A DNA stretch of 64,000 bases, taken from NCBI GenBank assembly GCA_012295275.1, contig CM022667.1, forward strand, positions 15,577,305 to 15,641,304, in the 5' to 3' direction. Below the pieces are notes generated by a model. The model was given only the letters and a program-made list of their open reading frames with translations. It ran no database searches and was not told the origin of the DNA. This document shows, in pieces, positions 41,001 to 51,676 of the stretch. Position 1 is the first letter of the stretch, and every line of letters begins with the position of its first letter. Position numbers and translations under genes: made by a program. This DNA comes from Chrysomallon squamiferum. Its lineage: Eukaryota; Mollusca; Gastropoda; Neomphalida; Peltospiridae.

Positions 41001-43968
41001 TAAATGTCACTGAGAGAGGTCCTGAACATCAAGATCAAAATATTTCTATTTTAAAACAAAGCAGCTGGATGTCAAAATTTTAGAGGTACAATGAATCTGA
41101 GTTAAGTTATGATGAAAAGTATTTGTGTGAAATTTTAGAATATGGACTAGTTGTGGCATTTCAATAATAATAATAATAAAGAAAAAGAATCACGTCTGGA
41201 TTCAATTTTGTAAAATAAACCTGTTTATTCATTGTAAATATATACTTCAAGTAAATCACCTTGAATCATGACTGCGTTTTTCAAAACCCACCCACATACC
41301 ACATGTACATTTTCACTTAATACAAGCTAAAACAATTATTTAGTCTCTGTAAATAAATAATTATTATTGTTGAATTTGTATTTTTATTTATTAACTTTTT
41401 AGTCAAGAGTAGAAGAAAATTAGAGTTAATTATTGATATAAACATAAAATATTTCTCAGTCTAAATAATTCAATAATTTTTTTTTTTTTTAAATTTAAAG
41501 AGAATAATCTGTAAAAAGATTAAAAGACTTATTTGATATGCATGAACCTAAATTATCCCTACTTAATACAGAATATTAAAAAAAAAATGTAAAAACAAAA
41601 ATATATATATATATATATATTTTTGATAAAATTCGAAACATCCTTCACAACCAAACCTCCATTTAAGAAAAAACAAAACAACAACAACAATATAATAATA
41701 AAATGAAAAATAAAATAAAATAAAGCAAAATCCCACTTTCATCAGAAGTGTACCCCCAAAATATCAATCACAAACACAAGAGAAGAAAAACACAAAAACA
41801 AAAAGAACTTAACAAAAAACAAAAAGCCTTACTTCCACATCAGATGTAAAGAGTAAATATTTAAGAAATATATTCGTTAGATTGACAGGAAGGCTAGTTC
41901 ATTGAGAGGTCAATGTGAGGTCATGTATCAAGGTGACTTACTTTAATGGTTACACGATACATCCTTTTTCCCCAACACATGTTGTATAACTGTCACTTTT
42001 ATCCAAACATTGTAAATAACAGAGCAAGAAATAAACAATGATAAACAACACACTGACTATTTTAAACCAAAAAAATTCAAGAAAAAATATAGAAAAAAAA
42101 TTCAAGAAAAAAAAATAAAGAAAAAATTTAATAAGTAAATAAATAAAAATAAATAAAATAATTTCTAGAAAGACACATAATCCTTTGTATCCCAGTAATG
42201 GTTAATGGAAGAAATTAAAAAAAAAATTCTTATTTATAAAAATCTGAAATGTTATTAAATATTTAATCTATTGTTAACAACGTGCATGCTTCAATGTCTA
42301 TTATATGTATGTGTACACACACACACACACACACATATATGCATACAGGTGCTATATGTTTCTAGAATATATATGTGATATATGCAAACAATGGTCATCA
42401 CTTATTTATGACTTTAACCATTATATTGACAAGAATAAAGCCACATTAAGGTGATGCAAACTTGCACTTAGGTTAAAGTGGTTGGTAAGTGGAAAACAAA
42501 AACAGGAACACAGCTTGTGAAAACTGTTACATAATCAATAACTGTTACAATAAATAAAGTCTCATTTTGTATTGGGGAAAAAAAAAACACATATATATAT
42601 ATATATAAAAGAAAATTTATATATGTACATTAAGTATTTATAAATGTATTTTATTCCTATGTGTGTACCTGAGAGTACCAGATAATTTCAAAATATTTCA
42701 TCAAAGTTGAGAATTCAGAAAGTAACTGTTTTTGTTATTCTTATAATCAGAAAATGTTTATATATTTCTTTCTTTCTTTGTATTATATATTTGATTTTAT
42801 TACATATTTTTTTTATCAATTGTTTCAATTTTTATGAAGCTTATTTAATGTGTTTTATATTTTATAGGTATATTTTGGAATCATTGATTATATATATCAT
42901 TTCTCGTTTACATAATGATATACTGATTCAGGTACTCTAACATTTCTAACATTTAATATATTTTTATATATATATATATATATATTTATTAGGAAATTTA
43001 TATTAAAAAAATATTAAATTATGATTTATATTATTGATAAGTAGTGGTAGAGAAAATAATTTAAAATATTTCAACAAATTATTATTACTCTTAACTGCAG
43101 CTGAAAATATTTTTCTTTGTCCATTTATTAAACGTGTATTAAAAATAAAAGTTTTAACAGTTCATAATTATTCAGTTCCTCAGCTCATGAATATTAATTT
43201 TCAAAATGGCCACCAAATGTCATTTACTGAAACTATTCGGATTTTTTTTCTTCAAAAATCAATTAAAAATATTTTAATCTTTGCATATTCAATATGCATC
43301 TGTGGACAAATAATACGTATTTTCAAGATGTTAACGGCATATCTGAAAACAAAATGTCAACATTCCAAAAACTTCCCGCAATTTTAAAATTAATATTTTG
43401 CAAATCGAGGAGATGGCGCCAACAGAAATACCCTACGTCTGATGGTGCTACAAAGAAAAAAGTATCTGACTTACTTGAATCTTGAACTGTTGCCTTCTTT
43501 TTGCAACTTCTGTTTTTATATCATCGTCCTGAAACATAACGTAGAAAAATTCAAGGTTTAAGAAAGTATGCCAGCGATGCAAATTCTCCGGGAATCGGGC
43601 GCACTGGGTCAATCGAACAAAGACGAAGGGTGTGCGAAACCCATTAAACTTTTGACGTTTATAAAAAATGAGCAAACATAATAAATAAAGTGTAAAAGAA
43701 ACCAAATTCATTATTATTTACCTCCATTGTTTTTCGTTTTCTGCATATGGTCGGTCTTGAAATTGTCTCAGGTTCAAGATGTTTTGATCGACACTGCAAT
43801 CGTGCACTGCAAAGAAAAAAAAAAGCACGTCCAAGTTGTAGGGAGGGGTTTAAAACGGAACTGGGGTAAGGGGTAGATTAATTAAAGTTTAAAAACCACA
43901 AGAGATTAAAAAGAAGTAAAATTTATTTACACATTAATGAAAAAGAACACTCACCTTTTTCTTGACAT
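28943..43968 (-). CDS. CCNE: G1/S-specific cyclin E, complete coding region in ten exons
   Basis: Cyclin E is the regulatory partner of CDK2 and acts in the nucleus to drive S-phase entry. Coding exons, in transcript order, are 43968-43955, 43806-43722, 43528-43475, 32318-31998, 31628-31482, 31187-31092, 30820-30674, 30482-30371, 29838-29681 and 29095-28943. They total 1287 nt, giving 428 residues, close to the 410 of human cyclin E1. All introns are GT..AG and all phases match. Visible landmarks are a basic N-terminus (RKRK), the cyclin box from about residue 115 with the MRAIL substrate-docking patch at 148-152, [21 protein letters not shown] across the exon 5/6 junction, a WLxxYxQ segment like the centrosome-localisation sequence, SHNIQTH near the C-terminus, and an LTPPxS phosphodegron. 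The start is the only ATG in the first coding exon, and it continues the frame. The identification rests on residue-level match to the family; confidence is very high. Confidence 0.97.
29681..29838 (-). CDS. CCNE: cyclin E coding exon 9
   Basis: This exon encodes residues 326-378: [18 protein letters not shown] and, near the end, [17 protein letters not shown]. These are equivalent to WCDIENCVKWMVPFA and DEDAHNIQTH in vertebrates. The phase (1+2) joins exon 8 and ends at a codon boundary; the donor is GTACGT. Confidence 0.95.
30371..30482 (-). CDS. CCNE: cyclin E coding exon 8
   Basis: This exon encodes residues 289-325 plus one base of a Gly codon. [18 protein letters not shown] followed by [11 protein letters not shown] matches the family's LLDLCVLDVDCLEF...[11 protein letters not shown]. 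The donor is GTTTGT, with phase 1. Confidence 0.95.
30674..30820 (-). CDS. CCNE: cyclin E coding exon 7 (second cyclin fold)
   Basis: This exon encodes residues 240-288, beginning [20 protein letters not shown]. The [14 protein letters not shown] stretch corresponds to the segment mapped in vertebrate cyclin E as the centrosome-localisation sequence (WLNVYMQ...). It is 49 whole codons; the donor is GTACGT. Confidence 0.95.
31092..31187 (-). CDS. CCNE: cyclin E coding exon 6 (cyclin box)
   Basis: This exon encodes residues 208-239: [18 protein letters not shown] followed by [14 protein letters not shown]. The [15 protein letters not shown] block is diagnostic of cyclin E among cyclins. It is 32 whole codons. 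Confidence 0.97.
31482..31628 (-). CDS. CCNE: cyclin E coding exon 5 (cyclin box)
   Basis: This exon encodes residues 159-207, [18 protein letters not shown] followed by IDRYLSKK and [16 protein letters not shown]. It is a near residue-for-residue match to the cyclin E box core. The exon is 49 whole codons, with acceptor TTATAG and donor GTTTGT. Confidence 0.97.
31789..31957. promoter_or_regulatory. cluster of five AGGTCA half-sites in cyclin E intron 4
   Basis: Exact AGGTCA or its complement occurs at 31790-31795, 31803-31808, 31873-31878, 31921-31926 and 31952-31957. The first two form a 21-bp inverted repeat with 10-bp arms and a 1-bp centre (31789-31809). The fourth is embedded in TGACCTTGA, which is the complement of the ERR/SF-1 extended site TCAAGGTCA. 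The intron is only 369 bp long. Binding by a nuclear receptor is an inference. Confidence 0.45.
31998..32318 (-). CDS. CCNE: cyclin E coding exon 4 (start of cyclin box, MRAIL)
   Basis: This exon encodes residues 52-158. The motif [19 protein letters not shown] aligns with the SPLPxxxWAxxEEVWxxML that opens the vertebrate cyclin E box. [16 protein letters not shown] carries the MRAIL hydrophobic patch that binds RxL substrates and inhibitors. The acceptor is TTTACAG and the donor GTAAGA. Its GC content is clearly above that of the neighbouring introns. Confidence 0.97.
33969..34150. repeat. diverged two-copy tandem duplication, about 97-bp unit
   Basis: The block AACCTCxCCxGCAGTTTCAAAT at about 33969 recurs at about 34066. 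It is followed in both copies by a similar order of TATGxGG.GAAAAT, GTTxxA and TTTAGTT words. The copies are diverged with small indels. Confidence 0.5.
37321..37393. repeat. short direct repeat ACAAAG..CATGTGG..TCCTTT with flanking dyad
   Basis: ACAAAG, CATGTGG and TCCTTT occur in that order at 37321-37340 and again at 37358-37380. They are immediately followed by the dyad ACCCC-AGA-GGGGT (37381-37393). The ACAAAG words resemble HMG-box (SOX/TCF) sites. This is a possible intronic element of cyclin E. Confidence 0.35.
40845..40852 (+). promoter_or_regulatory. POU octamer ATTTGCAT
   Basis: An exact octamer lies in a complex, low-repeat island of cyclin E intron 3, next to two AGGTGA/CAGGTGA elements (about 40830 and 40855). 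An 8-mer can occur by chance, so confidence is low. Confidence 0.25.
41907..41923 (+). promoter_or_regulatory. perfect AGGTCA direct repeat with 5-bp spacer (DR5)
   Basis: AGGTCA, then ATGTG, then AGGTCA: exactly the arrangement bound by retinoic-acid receptor/RXR heterodimers in the animals where it has been studied. It lies in cyclin E intron 3. Function is inferred from the motif alone. Confidence 0.4.
43475..43528 (-). CDS. CCNE: cyclin E coding exon 3
   Basis: This short 18-codon exon ([18 protein letters not shown]) has acceptor TTTCAG and a perfect GTAAGT donor. It is followed by the 11.2-kb third coding intron (43474-32319). Confidence 0.85.
43722..43806 (-). CDS. CCNE: cyclin E coding exon 2
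   Basis: This exon encodes residues 5-33, a basic segment ending in ICRKRKTME, which is a probable nuclear localisation signal by comparison with the RKRK of vertebrate cyclin E. The acceptor is TTTGCAG and the donor is GTAAAT. The phase joins the start exon (2+1) and ends at a codon boundary. Confidence 0.85.
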
Positions 43969-43990
43969 GATCCGAATCCCAATGACTTTA
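43955..43990 (-). CDS. CCNE: cyclin E exon with start codon (coding part 43955-43968)
   Basis: The ATG is at 43968-43966 and encodes MSRK plus two bases of a split Ser codon. The donor is a perfect GTGAGT. A pyrimidine-rich tract ending in CAG at 43993-43991 suggests that this exon is preceded by an intron in the 5' UTR, so 43969-43990 would be untranslated leader. The upstream non-coding exon was not placed with certainty; a GTGAGT donor near 44235-44240 is a candidate. Confidence 0.8.
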
Positions 43991-44640
43991 CTGAAAAGTA
44001 AATAAAATCATTTTTATTTAACTTTTTTAACAAGTCTCTCAGAGGTCAGTTTTAAAATAACACAAACTTCGATCGAAATCAGAATAATACAGAATGTAAA
44101 ATCTCTACAATCAGATGTTCGTAAAATGCAACCAGAAGACTGAAATTATGAAACCTGCTAAAGAAGGCGAGGTCCCAAGTAAACGAAGTCCGCGGCAAAG
44201 TGCATTCAAGTGCAACGATGGTGACCGCGCATAACTCACGAACAAAACTTATCCAGCGAACTTATGACATTTATTAGTTTTGAAATGTAAAATAACAATG
44301 ATTCATTATAATTATTAATAACAGAAGTTATAAATTCAACAGTAAACAGAGGAGAAAATATCTCTCCGAACAAAATCACGAGCTACCTAAAATACGTCCG
44401 CCTGGCTCTCCTGCCAGCATACAATGACTGTCAGGTCCCGCCAATTTACATAATCAAGAATCCGAACCATGAACTATAACAAACTGCTGAATGTTTAAAA
44501 AACATAATTTTTATATTTATATTTAACAAATGTAAGTGAAATAATGCTCCAAGTTAAAAAAACCAAAAAACGTTACGAAATAAAATGAAATGAAAAATTT
44601 CGAAGATCGCCGAATTCGATTTTTATTTTTTAAATTTTAC

Positions 44641-44649
44641 GGCGCGAAA
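44641..44649 (-). promoter_or_regulatory. E2F consensus TTTCGCGCC upstream of cyclin E
   Basis: GGCGCGAAA on the plus strand is TTTCGCGCC on the cyclin E strand, a full match to the TTTSSCGC E2F/DP consensus. It lies about 0.67 kb upstream of the cyclin E ATG. Cyclin E is a classical E2F target, so the context supports the call. It is the only perfect site noticed; a 7/8 match (GGCGCCAA) lies at 43415-43422. Confidence 0.55.
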
Positions 44650-45079
44650 GACAACTTTAAGCGAGAATACGAACTGAATTAACTGTAATTTATCCAAAAA
44701 ATATTTTGATTTTAATTACTACTTTGGAATTTTTATACTGCTCTGCATTAAAACATATTAGCTAACATCTAACCACATACTATTACAGATCTAACAGTTG
44801 TCAGAATATGTAAACAAATGGAAGAAGGGTGAAAAAAGTGGAATAAAAACAGAATAATAATAAATACATTGTGATTGTTGCATTTCAAATTGAAGATAAG
44901 ACTCTGACAAACTCAACCAGGTCTATAACATATATTAGCGGTATCCAAACGAACAATAATTTTAACTCAAAAATAAAATAAACATTAATTTCTCTTCTCG
45001 AAGTATTATTTCCGGGTTTTCCACGCATGTCAAACAATCCAACAATTTGATTGGTCGACAAGGACGCCTCCTACTTGAC

Positions 45080-45090
45080 TACGTCACGTG
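45080..45090 (+). promoter_or_regulatory. overlapping CRE (TACGTCA) and E-box (CACGTG)
   Basis: TACGTCACGTG overlaps a CREB/ATF-type half-palindrome with a CACGTG E-box. It ends 8 bp before the first ATG of the BtpA-like gene. This proximity suggests that transcription starts very close to, or downstream of, that ATG. Confidence 0.45.
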
Positions 45091-45098
45091 TAAGCAAA

Positions 45099-45186
45099 AT
45101 GGCCTCATGTATGGAGAAGTTCGTCGGGATTTTCAAGCAAAAATAAACCGCTGTCATTGGGATGATTCATCTGAAAGCACTTCCAG
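45099..45186 (+). CDS. BtpA-like exon 1, with in-frame TAA at 45144-45146
   Basis: The exon reads MASCMEKFVGIFKQK, then TAA, then TAVIGMIHLKALP and one base of Gly, with donor GTGCGC. The part before the stop resembles the usual lead-in of the family, so the stop looks like a substitution in formerly continuous sequence. Either translation starts at 45162 and the first 15 codons act as an upstream ORF, or the TAA is an assembly error, an allele or a read-through codon. Confidence 0.7.
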
Positions 45187-46987
45187 GTGCGCATATTATT
45201 TGAAATGATTCCATATTTATTTTTGGCAAGAAATCTAAAGTATGACAGCTGCATGAAATAGAGACACCGAACGTTTCTCCAATCCAAATAGGATTATCAT
45301 GATAGAAGCACTATTAGCACTGTTGCGAGATATTGACCATAGTGACATACCAATCAATACGTTGAAAAACAACAGGTCTGATCATGTTAGAAATGATCGA
45401 TCTCGAATTCTAGCATTCTAGGTCATTGCAACATTCCTCGTCTACATTGTCGTAAACGACAAAAATTCTATAAATTTAATTATTTAAATGAATCTAATTA
45501 TAAAATTATTCTGTCTCTTCATAATTATAATTAATGATGGAAATATAATAATAAAAAGAAATGAAACCAATCTAATAAAAACATATTTCTAATAAAATTT
45601 TAAATATTAATGCAGGAAAACGGTATATTTACTAATATAAAGATAATAAATATTTAACTTGCAAAATCATTTATAATTTATATTAAATATATTTTTAAGT
45701 ATATAAATAATTTTGTAATTAAATCACCCTCACCTAGTTTTTTTGCTTACCTTTATGTAAGTAAATGCAGCTTACAGATCTCAGGTAGAAATTATTAATT
45801 ATTGTTACAGGTTTTGCTATCAAACTGTACTTAAACTGACAGGTACGTCTGCAGTTTTCTAAAACACATCAACTGCTGTCGAAGTTTTGGGCAATGCATA
45901 ACAACAGTTACCTAAAATCATTCTTGATTGGCCATGTGCTTCATATTATATGCAAATATAGTCAACTATACCTGCATATCTATTAATCTGGGTCGGAGGT
46001 CACATACACACACACACACACAAACACAGGGTCAGTTAAATTATTCTTTAGTTTTGATATGAAAAATTTGCCAAATTTATTATTGATCACAAATTTAAAC
46101 TTCATTTTATATCTGCAACAAAACCAAAAATATGAAATTAGTTTTGACATTGATTGGAAATAATTTCTGAGTTCATTCATTATCCATTTGTTTTCCACGT
46201 GATACACGAGGCATGCTTGGACATGCATTGACGATAACGCATTTCCATTTGCTGATTTTGTTTCCATGCTGGCTTGCTATATTTATAGACTTGTGTATTA
46301 AAAGAAAATACATCTACGTGTTGTCATCTGGTCTACAGAGTCTAATACGCCCACACAATGACAGACAAAAGTATTCGCAAAAAATACTATCAAGTTGAAA
46401 TGTTTTTTGCATGACAGTCCCAGTGGTTAAAGTTGTTTGGTTATTTTGTTTTGTTATTGTGAATAAAGTCAAATTTTGCCTGAATATGATAAAAGATTTT
46501 GTGGTTATTTTTATGTTGAATATACATAAACATTTTAATGCATATATTCATAATACATACATACATTAATTTAATATATAGATTATAGATAGAGAAATAC
46601 ATGCATACATATTATTTATTATATAAAATCTAACCTATCCTCATTAATGTAGGTTTTGTTTATTTATTTTGCTAGCTTTGCATATTTGTCTGTTTCTATT
46701 TTATTTGTTTATTACATTCAAATCTAGCCAGTTGCTATTTATATAATTATTTATTTTCTATTCACTTATTATTTTGTGTTTATCATGAAAGGCTAGCCTG
46801 GCCCATCCTATTTATGATTGAAGTACTTGTTTGGAGGCCGGATAGAGACTATAACATTGTAAAACTAAGTACTCTGAGATAATATAAAAATAGAAAAAAT
46901 AAAAAATAGAAAAAAAGTGTGAAAAAAAAGTGTCAGTTGAATTAAATTTATGTGTAAGTAAAAGAAGCTGTAAATAATAATAATAAT

Positions 46988-47026
<39 letters not shown>

Positions 47027-50000
47027 TATTGAATAAATAGACAGATTAACAAACTGGTTTGTCAATTTTTTTTATTTTTTTTGTTTCATCTTTATAATTA
47101 AACTATTTATACTGTCATCATCCCTACCACTGCTAAAACAATCACAACTGCTTCCACCATCAATAGTATCACCACCTTCTACCATTATTGCTGCAACTAC
47201 TATTACTACTATTACTACTACCATCACAACCACCTATGCTACTATCATCACCGCTATTACCACTGCCACTGTTATTACTAGTATTACTACTTCCACCACC
47301 ACAACAACTACCACTACCACAATTCCTACTAGTGCTATGACTATTTATCATTACCTTTACTATTTCAGTTACCACTACTACTGCCACAGTCACAACTACC
47401 ATGACAACATGTAAAGTATATTTGTAAATAATAATGACATGCAGAAATTTACAGAACTAATAACTTTTCAGTTTATTTTACTCATTTCGTACACAGAAAA
47501 AAAAATAATAGTGAAAATAATAATAATTTAAAAAAACATGTTTATAATCTAAATCTGTCTTAGATATATGTTATACTAATCAATTAGTCAGTTCTAATTT
47601 CAGTATTTAAATTTCAATGATTGATCAGTCAGTTCATTCAAATAATGATTTTTGTTATGCTTTATACAGTCAGCCAGACATTCATATTTTATCCAGTATT
47701 GTTCTCTTCTTTTAATTTTTTTCAGTTGTTTTCAAATATTTATTGAAATAAATAGCAGTATGGTTCTTGATTATCAAGTATTACCACTTTAAAAGGAAAA
47801 ATAGGTAACTAAAATTATCACAGTAATATAAAACTATATTGTTAAATCTGAAATATTCTTTCACTTTTTATGAAAGTGCATCTTTCTTCTCTCACTCTCT
47901 CCATTTGTCTGTCTCTTTCTGTCAGCACATCTGTCTACCTGCCACTCTGTCTGTCTATCTGTCTATTGTATTTCATTGTCTGCCTATCTATATTTGCTTA
48001 ACCTTATTTTAAAAAAATATATATATTAAAAAAATACACATACATGTCAGTTAACTATCTGTATGGTCAAAGGGGAGATAATTAGAAAATCTAGGGACAT
48101 ATGTATTTGACAGTGCTTTTTATTTTTGTTTTTTTAAAATAAAACTAAAATTTTCTTTTACTATATAACACATAGACACACACATTTTTGCTGAATAATA
48201 ATTAAAAAAAAATAGTTTATCAAGTTTTGTAATTATTGTTATGAATGTGACTTTTCCTATCATCATTAGTAAGCTTTCACTGTTACTGCTACTACTTTTT
48301 ATTATTACCATTGCCATTACTACTACTATTCCTGCTTAAAATGACTGCTGCTATAACTATTACTATTAGTACTACTAATGCTCCTACAACTACGACTGCT
48401 ATGACTGCTGTAACTACTACTGATATTACTACTAATATTAATGTATCATTTTTGTTTTTATTTATTTATTTATTTATTTGCAGGTACACCACAACACCAC
48501 TGTTCTGTAAAAGAGATTTTAAACACTGCATGTAATTTTTGCTGCATATATATATATACATCTTTGATTTAAATTATTTGCTAATAAAACTGAGAAATTT
48601 CCGTACAAGTTTATTTTTAGATATAAATAAAAAGTTATATTATTAATTTTTAAAAAGGGAAAGAAAGAAAAAGAAATTAAATGCTGTTCATATATCCTTT
48701 CATAATTGGACTTTATTTCACAATCAAAGCAAAATGAAACAGGAATAATATTAATAACTATTATTTTATCAGTAGGCTATATTATGCATAACTTAAAAAA
48801 ACCATAATAATAATTTTTACAACAACAATTGCAAAATGAAACAAACAACCACAAATTCTGAAACTGTATCATTAACTAAATACTTACAGTTCAAGAATCA
48901 AATTAAAACTCCAAAAATCTGCTTTCATAAATTCCCTGAATGTTGACAACCACTAAACTATTTGCCACACACTTTCACTCTTGTGTCAATATCTCTAACA
49001 AGTACTGATATTATTTTTTGTTTTGTTTCAAGTTTAAGCTGTGCTGTCGAGTGGCAGGAGCAGTAATGGTGGGGGAGGGTGGGTGGGATGGTTACAACAA
49101 TTTACTAAGCTTACCAATTGACTGGTTTGAGTTAACAGTGTAAGCTGTGTTTTCAAAGTGTCAAGCATTAATCACCGGAGTAGAAAGAAGCTGTGAAGAG
49201 GTTAGGCAGAAAGAAGTGTTTGTCTTAATTGTTTTCACTGCTGGATGTCTGTGTGTCTGTGTGTATGTTTGGTGTATTTGTTGCAGCTATTTACAGTGCA
49301 TTTTAAGTTCATATTTTGAACATAATTCTCTGGGAAGATCAGAGCTTACATATATAACTGGTATTGTAGACTTGTTCTCTGACAGAAAATTGTGAAAAAC
49401 TACTGTTATATATAAACATATATATTGTTGATTATTTGTATTAAATCAAGTCATATGTATAATCAGAATGAAATTCATGTTCATCCTGTTACCCAGACTG
49501 ATATATATATTTTTTTGTTTTTTTTGTTTATTGAAACGGTGTCATACAGTTCTAATAATGATGTAATGGCATCCTTTGTGTTGTCTCTTTCTCTGTGTCC
49601 ATTCATCCATCTCTTTGTTTATTCGTGAGTCTCTTCATATATTACTCAGCATGTTCCTTTTCACATGACACTTATCAATCCACCAGTCAGTCAGTTTGTT
49701 TGTTAATTGTAAACTTGGATTAAAAAAAAAAAATATATATATATATATTTTTTTATTATTATCATTAGAATTATTTATTTATTATTATTTATTTATTTAT
49801 TTAAACTGTTTTAAATGGGGAAAGAATAATAATAAAAAAAAATAGTTTATCTAGTTTTGTAATTATTGTTATGAATGCGACTTTTCCTAGCTTCCACTGT
49901 TACTGCTGCTATAACTATTACTATTACTATTACTACTACTAATGCTCCTACAACTACTACGACTGCTATGACTGCTGTAATTACTACTGATATTACTACT

Positions 50001-51121
50001 AATATTAATGTATCATTTTTGTTTTTATTTATTTATTTATTTATTTATTTGCAGGTACACCACAACACCACTGTTCTGTAAAAGAGATTTTAAACACTGC
50101 ATGTAATGAGGCAAAGATTTATAAAGATGCTGGTCTGGTATGTTTACATTCATTTTCATTGATATGTCAGAATTTTTGTTGTGCTTTTTTATCAGTAAAG
50201 AAAAAAAAAATTGTTTGTTTTATTCTTATCTGTTAAGATATGTTATATTTTTTCTTTCCATTATTAATTTAAATAATAATAATAATAATAATAATAATCA
50301 TGATCATAATCATTAATAGTAATAGTAAATGTAATAATAATATTTATATTTATATATTTATTTGATTACCGGAAATCAAAACGATTATAAGATTTCTAGA
50401 GTAACCTCCCTTAACGTGTGATATTCATTAATAGGCCTGATCTTTTTAGGTTTTGTTCAAAGCTCAGTCTGATAGGAATATTTAAAAGGCAGAATGTTTA
50501 TGCTAAATATTATTAATTCGCTTTTTTTTTTGTATTTTATTACTATTACCGAAAAGACAGTTTATAGGTGTTTTTTTTTATTTTTATTTTTCATTTTAAA
50601 ATTTTCAAAAATTATATTTATTTATCTCTCTATCTGCTATTTTTTTTATAGGATGCTATCATGGTGGAGAACATGCATGATGTTCCTTACCTTCACACCA
50701 CTGAAGTTGGACCAGAAATTACCTCCACAATGGCTGTTGTCTGTGCAGAAGTGAGAAAAGTGTTCTACCCTGGTCCAGTGGGAATCCAGGTTTTAGCTGG
50801 AGCTAATAAACAGGCTCTTGCTGTGGCAAAGGCAGCAGGTTTGATGTCCACAGAAGATATTCTTTTTAATTTTATATTTCAGTACAGATTACATGGGGTT
50901 AATTTTGATATGTGCAATTTGTTTTAGTTGTTGTTTTATATTTTTATTTATTTATTTTGAATTTATAGGCTTTCAGATATGCATAGGCTTGCAGATATGC
51001 ACAAATACACACAAACATGTTTTACAGGCATACCTTCGTATTCTAACCATAGAGTCACAACTAGCTTATCAAAATGCTTGAGTCATGATATATGACAATG
51101 TCCAAAGAAAATATCTTCTGG

Positions 51122-51156
<35 letters not shown>

Positions 51157-51324
51157 CTTGTTAGAATTTAGTTAATCTATAATGCCATTTCTAAATCATA
51201 ATTAATAACAAATAATCATTAATACATTCAGCCTACCTCACCCATGTGTGTTTTTGTGTGTGATTATGTGTGTGTGTTCATGTGTGATTATGTGTGTATT
51301 TGTGTGTGTGATTATGTGTGTGTA

Positions 51325-51357
<33 letters not shown>

Positions 51358-51625
51358 AGTTGGTCAGAACACTGATGCCAAACCCATGTACGTAGACTGT
51401 ATAAAACAAAGTCACACGGTATTAAACTAATATTTATTTATTTATTTATTTCAGATTTACAGTTTGTTCGAGCTGAAGGTTTTGTGTTTTCTCATGTCGC
51501 TGATGAAGGTTTGATGAATGCATGTGCTGGGGAGCTGTTGAGATACCGGAAACAGATAGATGCTGACAACATTCTTGTTTTCACTGATGTGAAGAAAAAA
51601 CACAGGTTTTTGTGATCATAATAAC

Positions 51626-51676
<51 letters not shown>

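Larger units (their letters stand above)
32319..43474 (-). other. cyclin E third coding intron (11.2 kb)
   Basis: The intron is AT-rich and no exon of another gene was recognised on either strand. It contains a diverged tandem duplication (33969-34150), several complex non-repetitive islands (35240-35660, 36340-36490, 37290-37500, 40790-41080), a perfect AGGTCA DR5 (41907-41923), an octamer ATTTGCAT (40845-40852), T or A homopolymers, and a (CA)n tract at about 42313-42334. Short open frames at 40799-41083 and 38458-38640 have no recognisable family features and are treated as chance. Confidence 0.8.
43991..45098. promoter_or_regulatory. shared upstream region between cyclin E (-) and BtpA-like gene (+)
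   Basis: About 1.1 kb separates the start-codon exons of two divergently transcribed genes. CpG-containing words are far more frequent here than in the flanking DNA. Elements seen are an E2F site (44641-44649), an ETS-like TTTCCGGG (about 45010), an inverted CCAAT box (TTGATTGGTC, about 45047-45056), and an abutting CRE and E-box (45080-45090). Transcription start sites were not determined. Confidence 0.6.

Noticed and set aside
40799-41083. 94-codon frame inside cyclin E intron 3, opposite strand
   Set aside because: No recognisable domain, and no start context or partner exons; it lies in a complex island that is more easily read as regulatory DNA.
43034-43387. 117-codon plus-strand frame in the AT-rich intron
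   Set aside because: AT-rich composition, no motif, and it runs antisense to cyclin E intron sequence.
47169-47402. Ser/Gly/Asn-rich open frame on the minus strand
   Set aside because: It arises from a degenerate ACT/ACC trinucleotide region, with no splice context or family match.
48484-48536. Considered as a genuine alternative exon of the BtpA-like gene
   Set aside because: It lacks the 3' part and donor of exon 2, and the frame runs into a stop; best read as a partial duplication until junction reads say otherwise.
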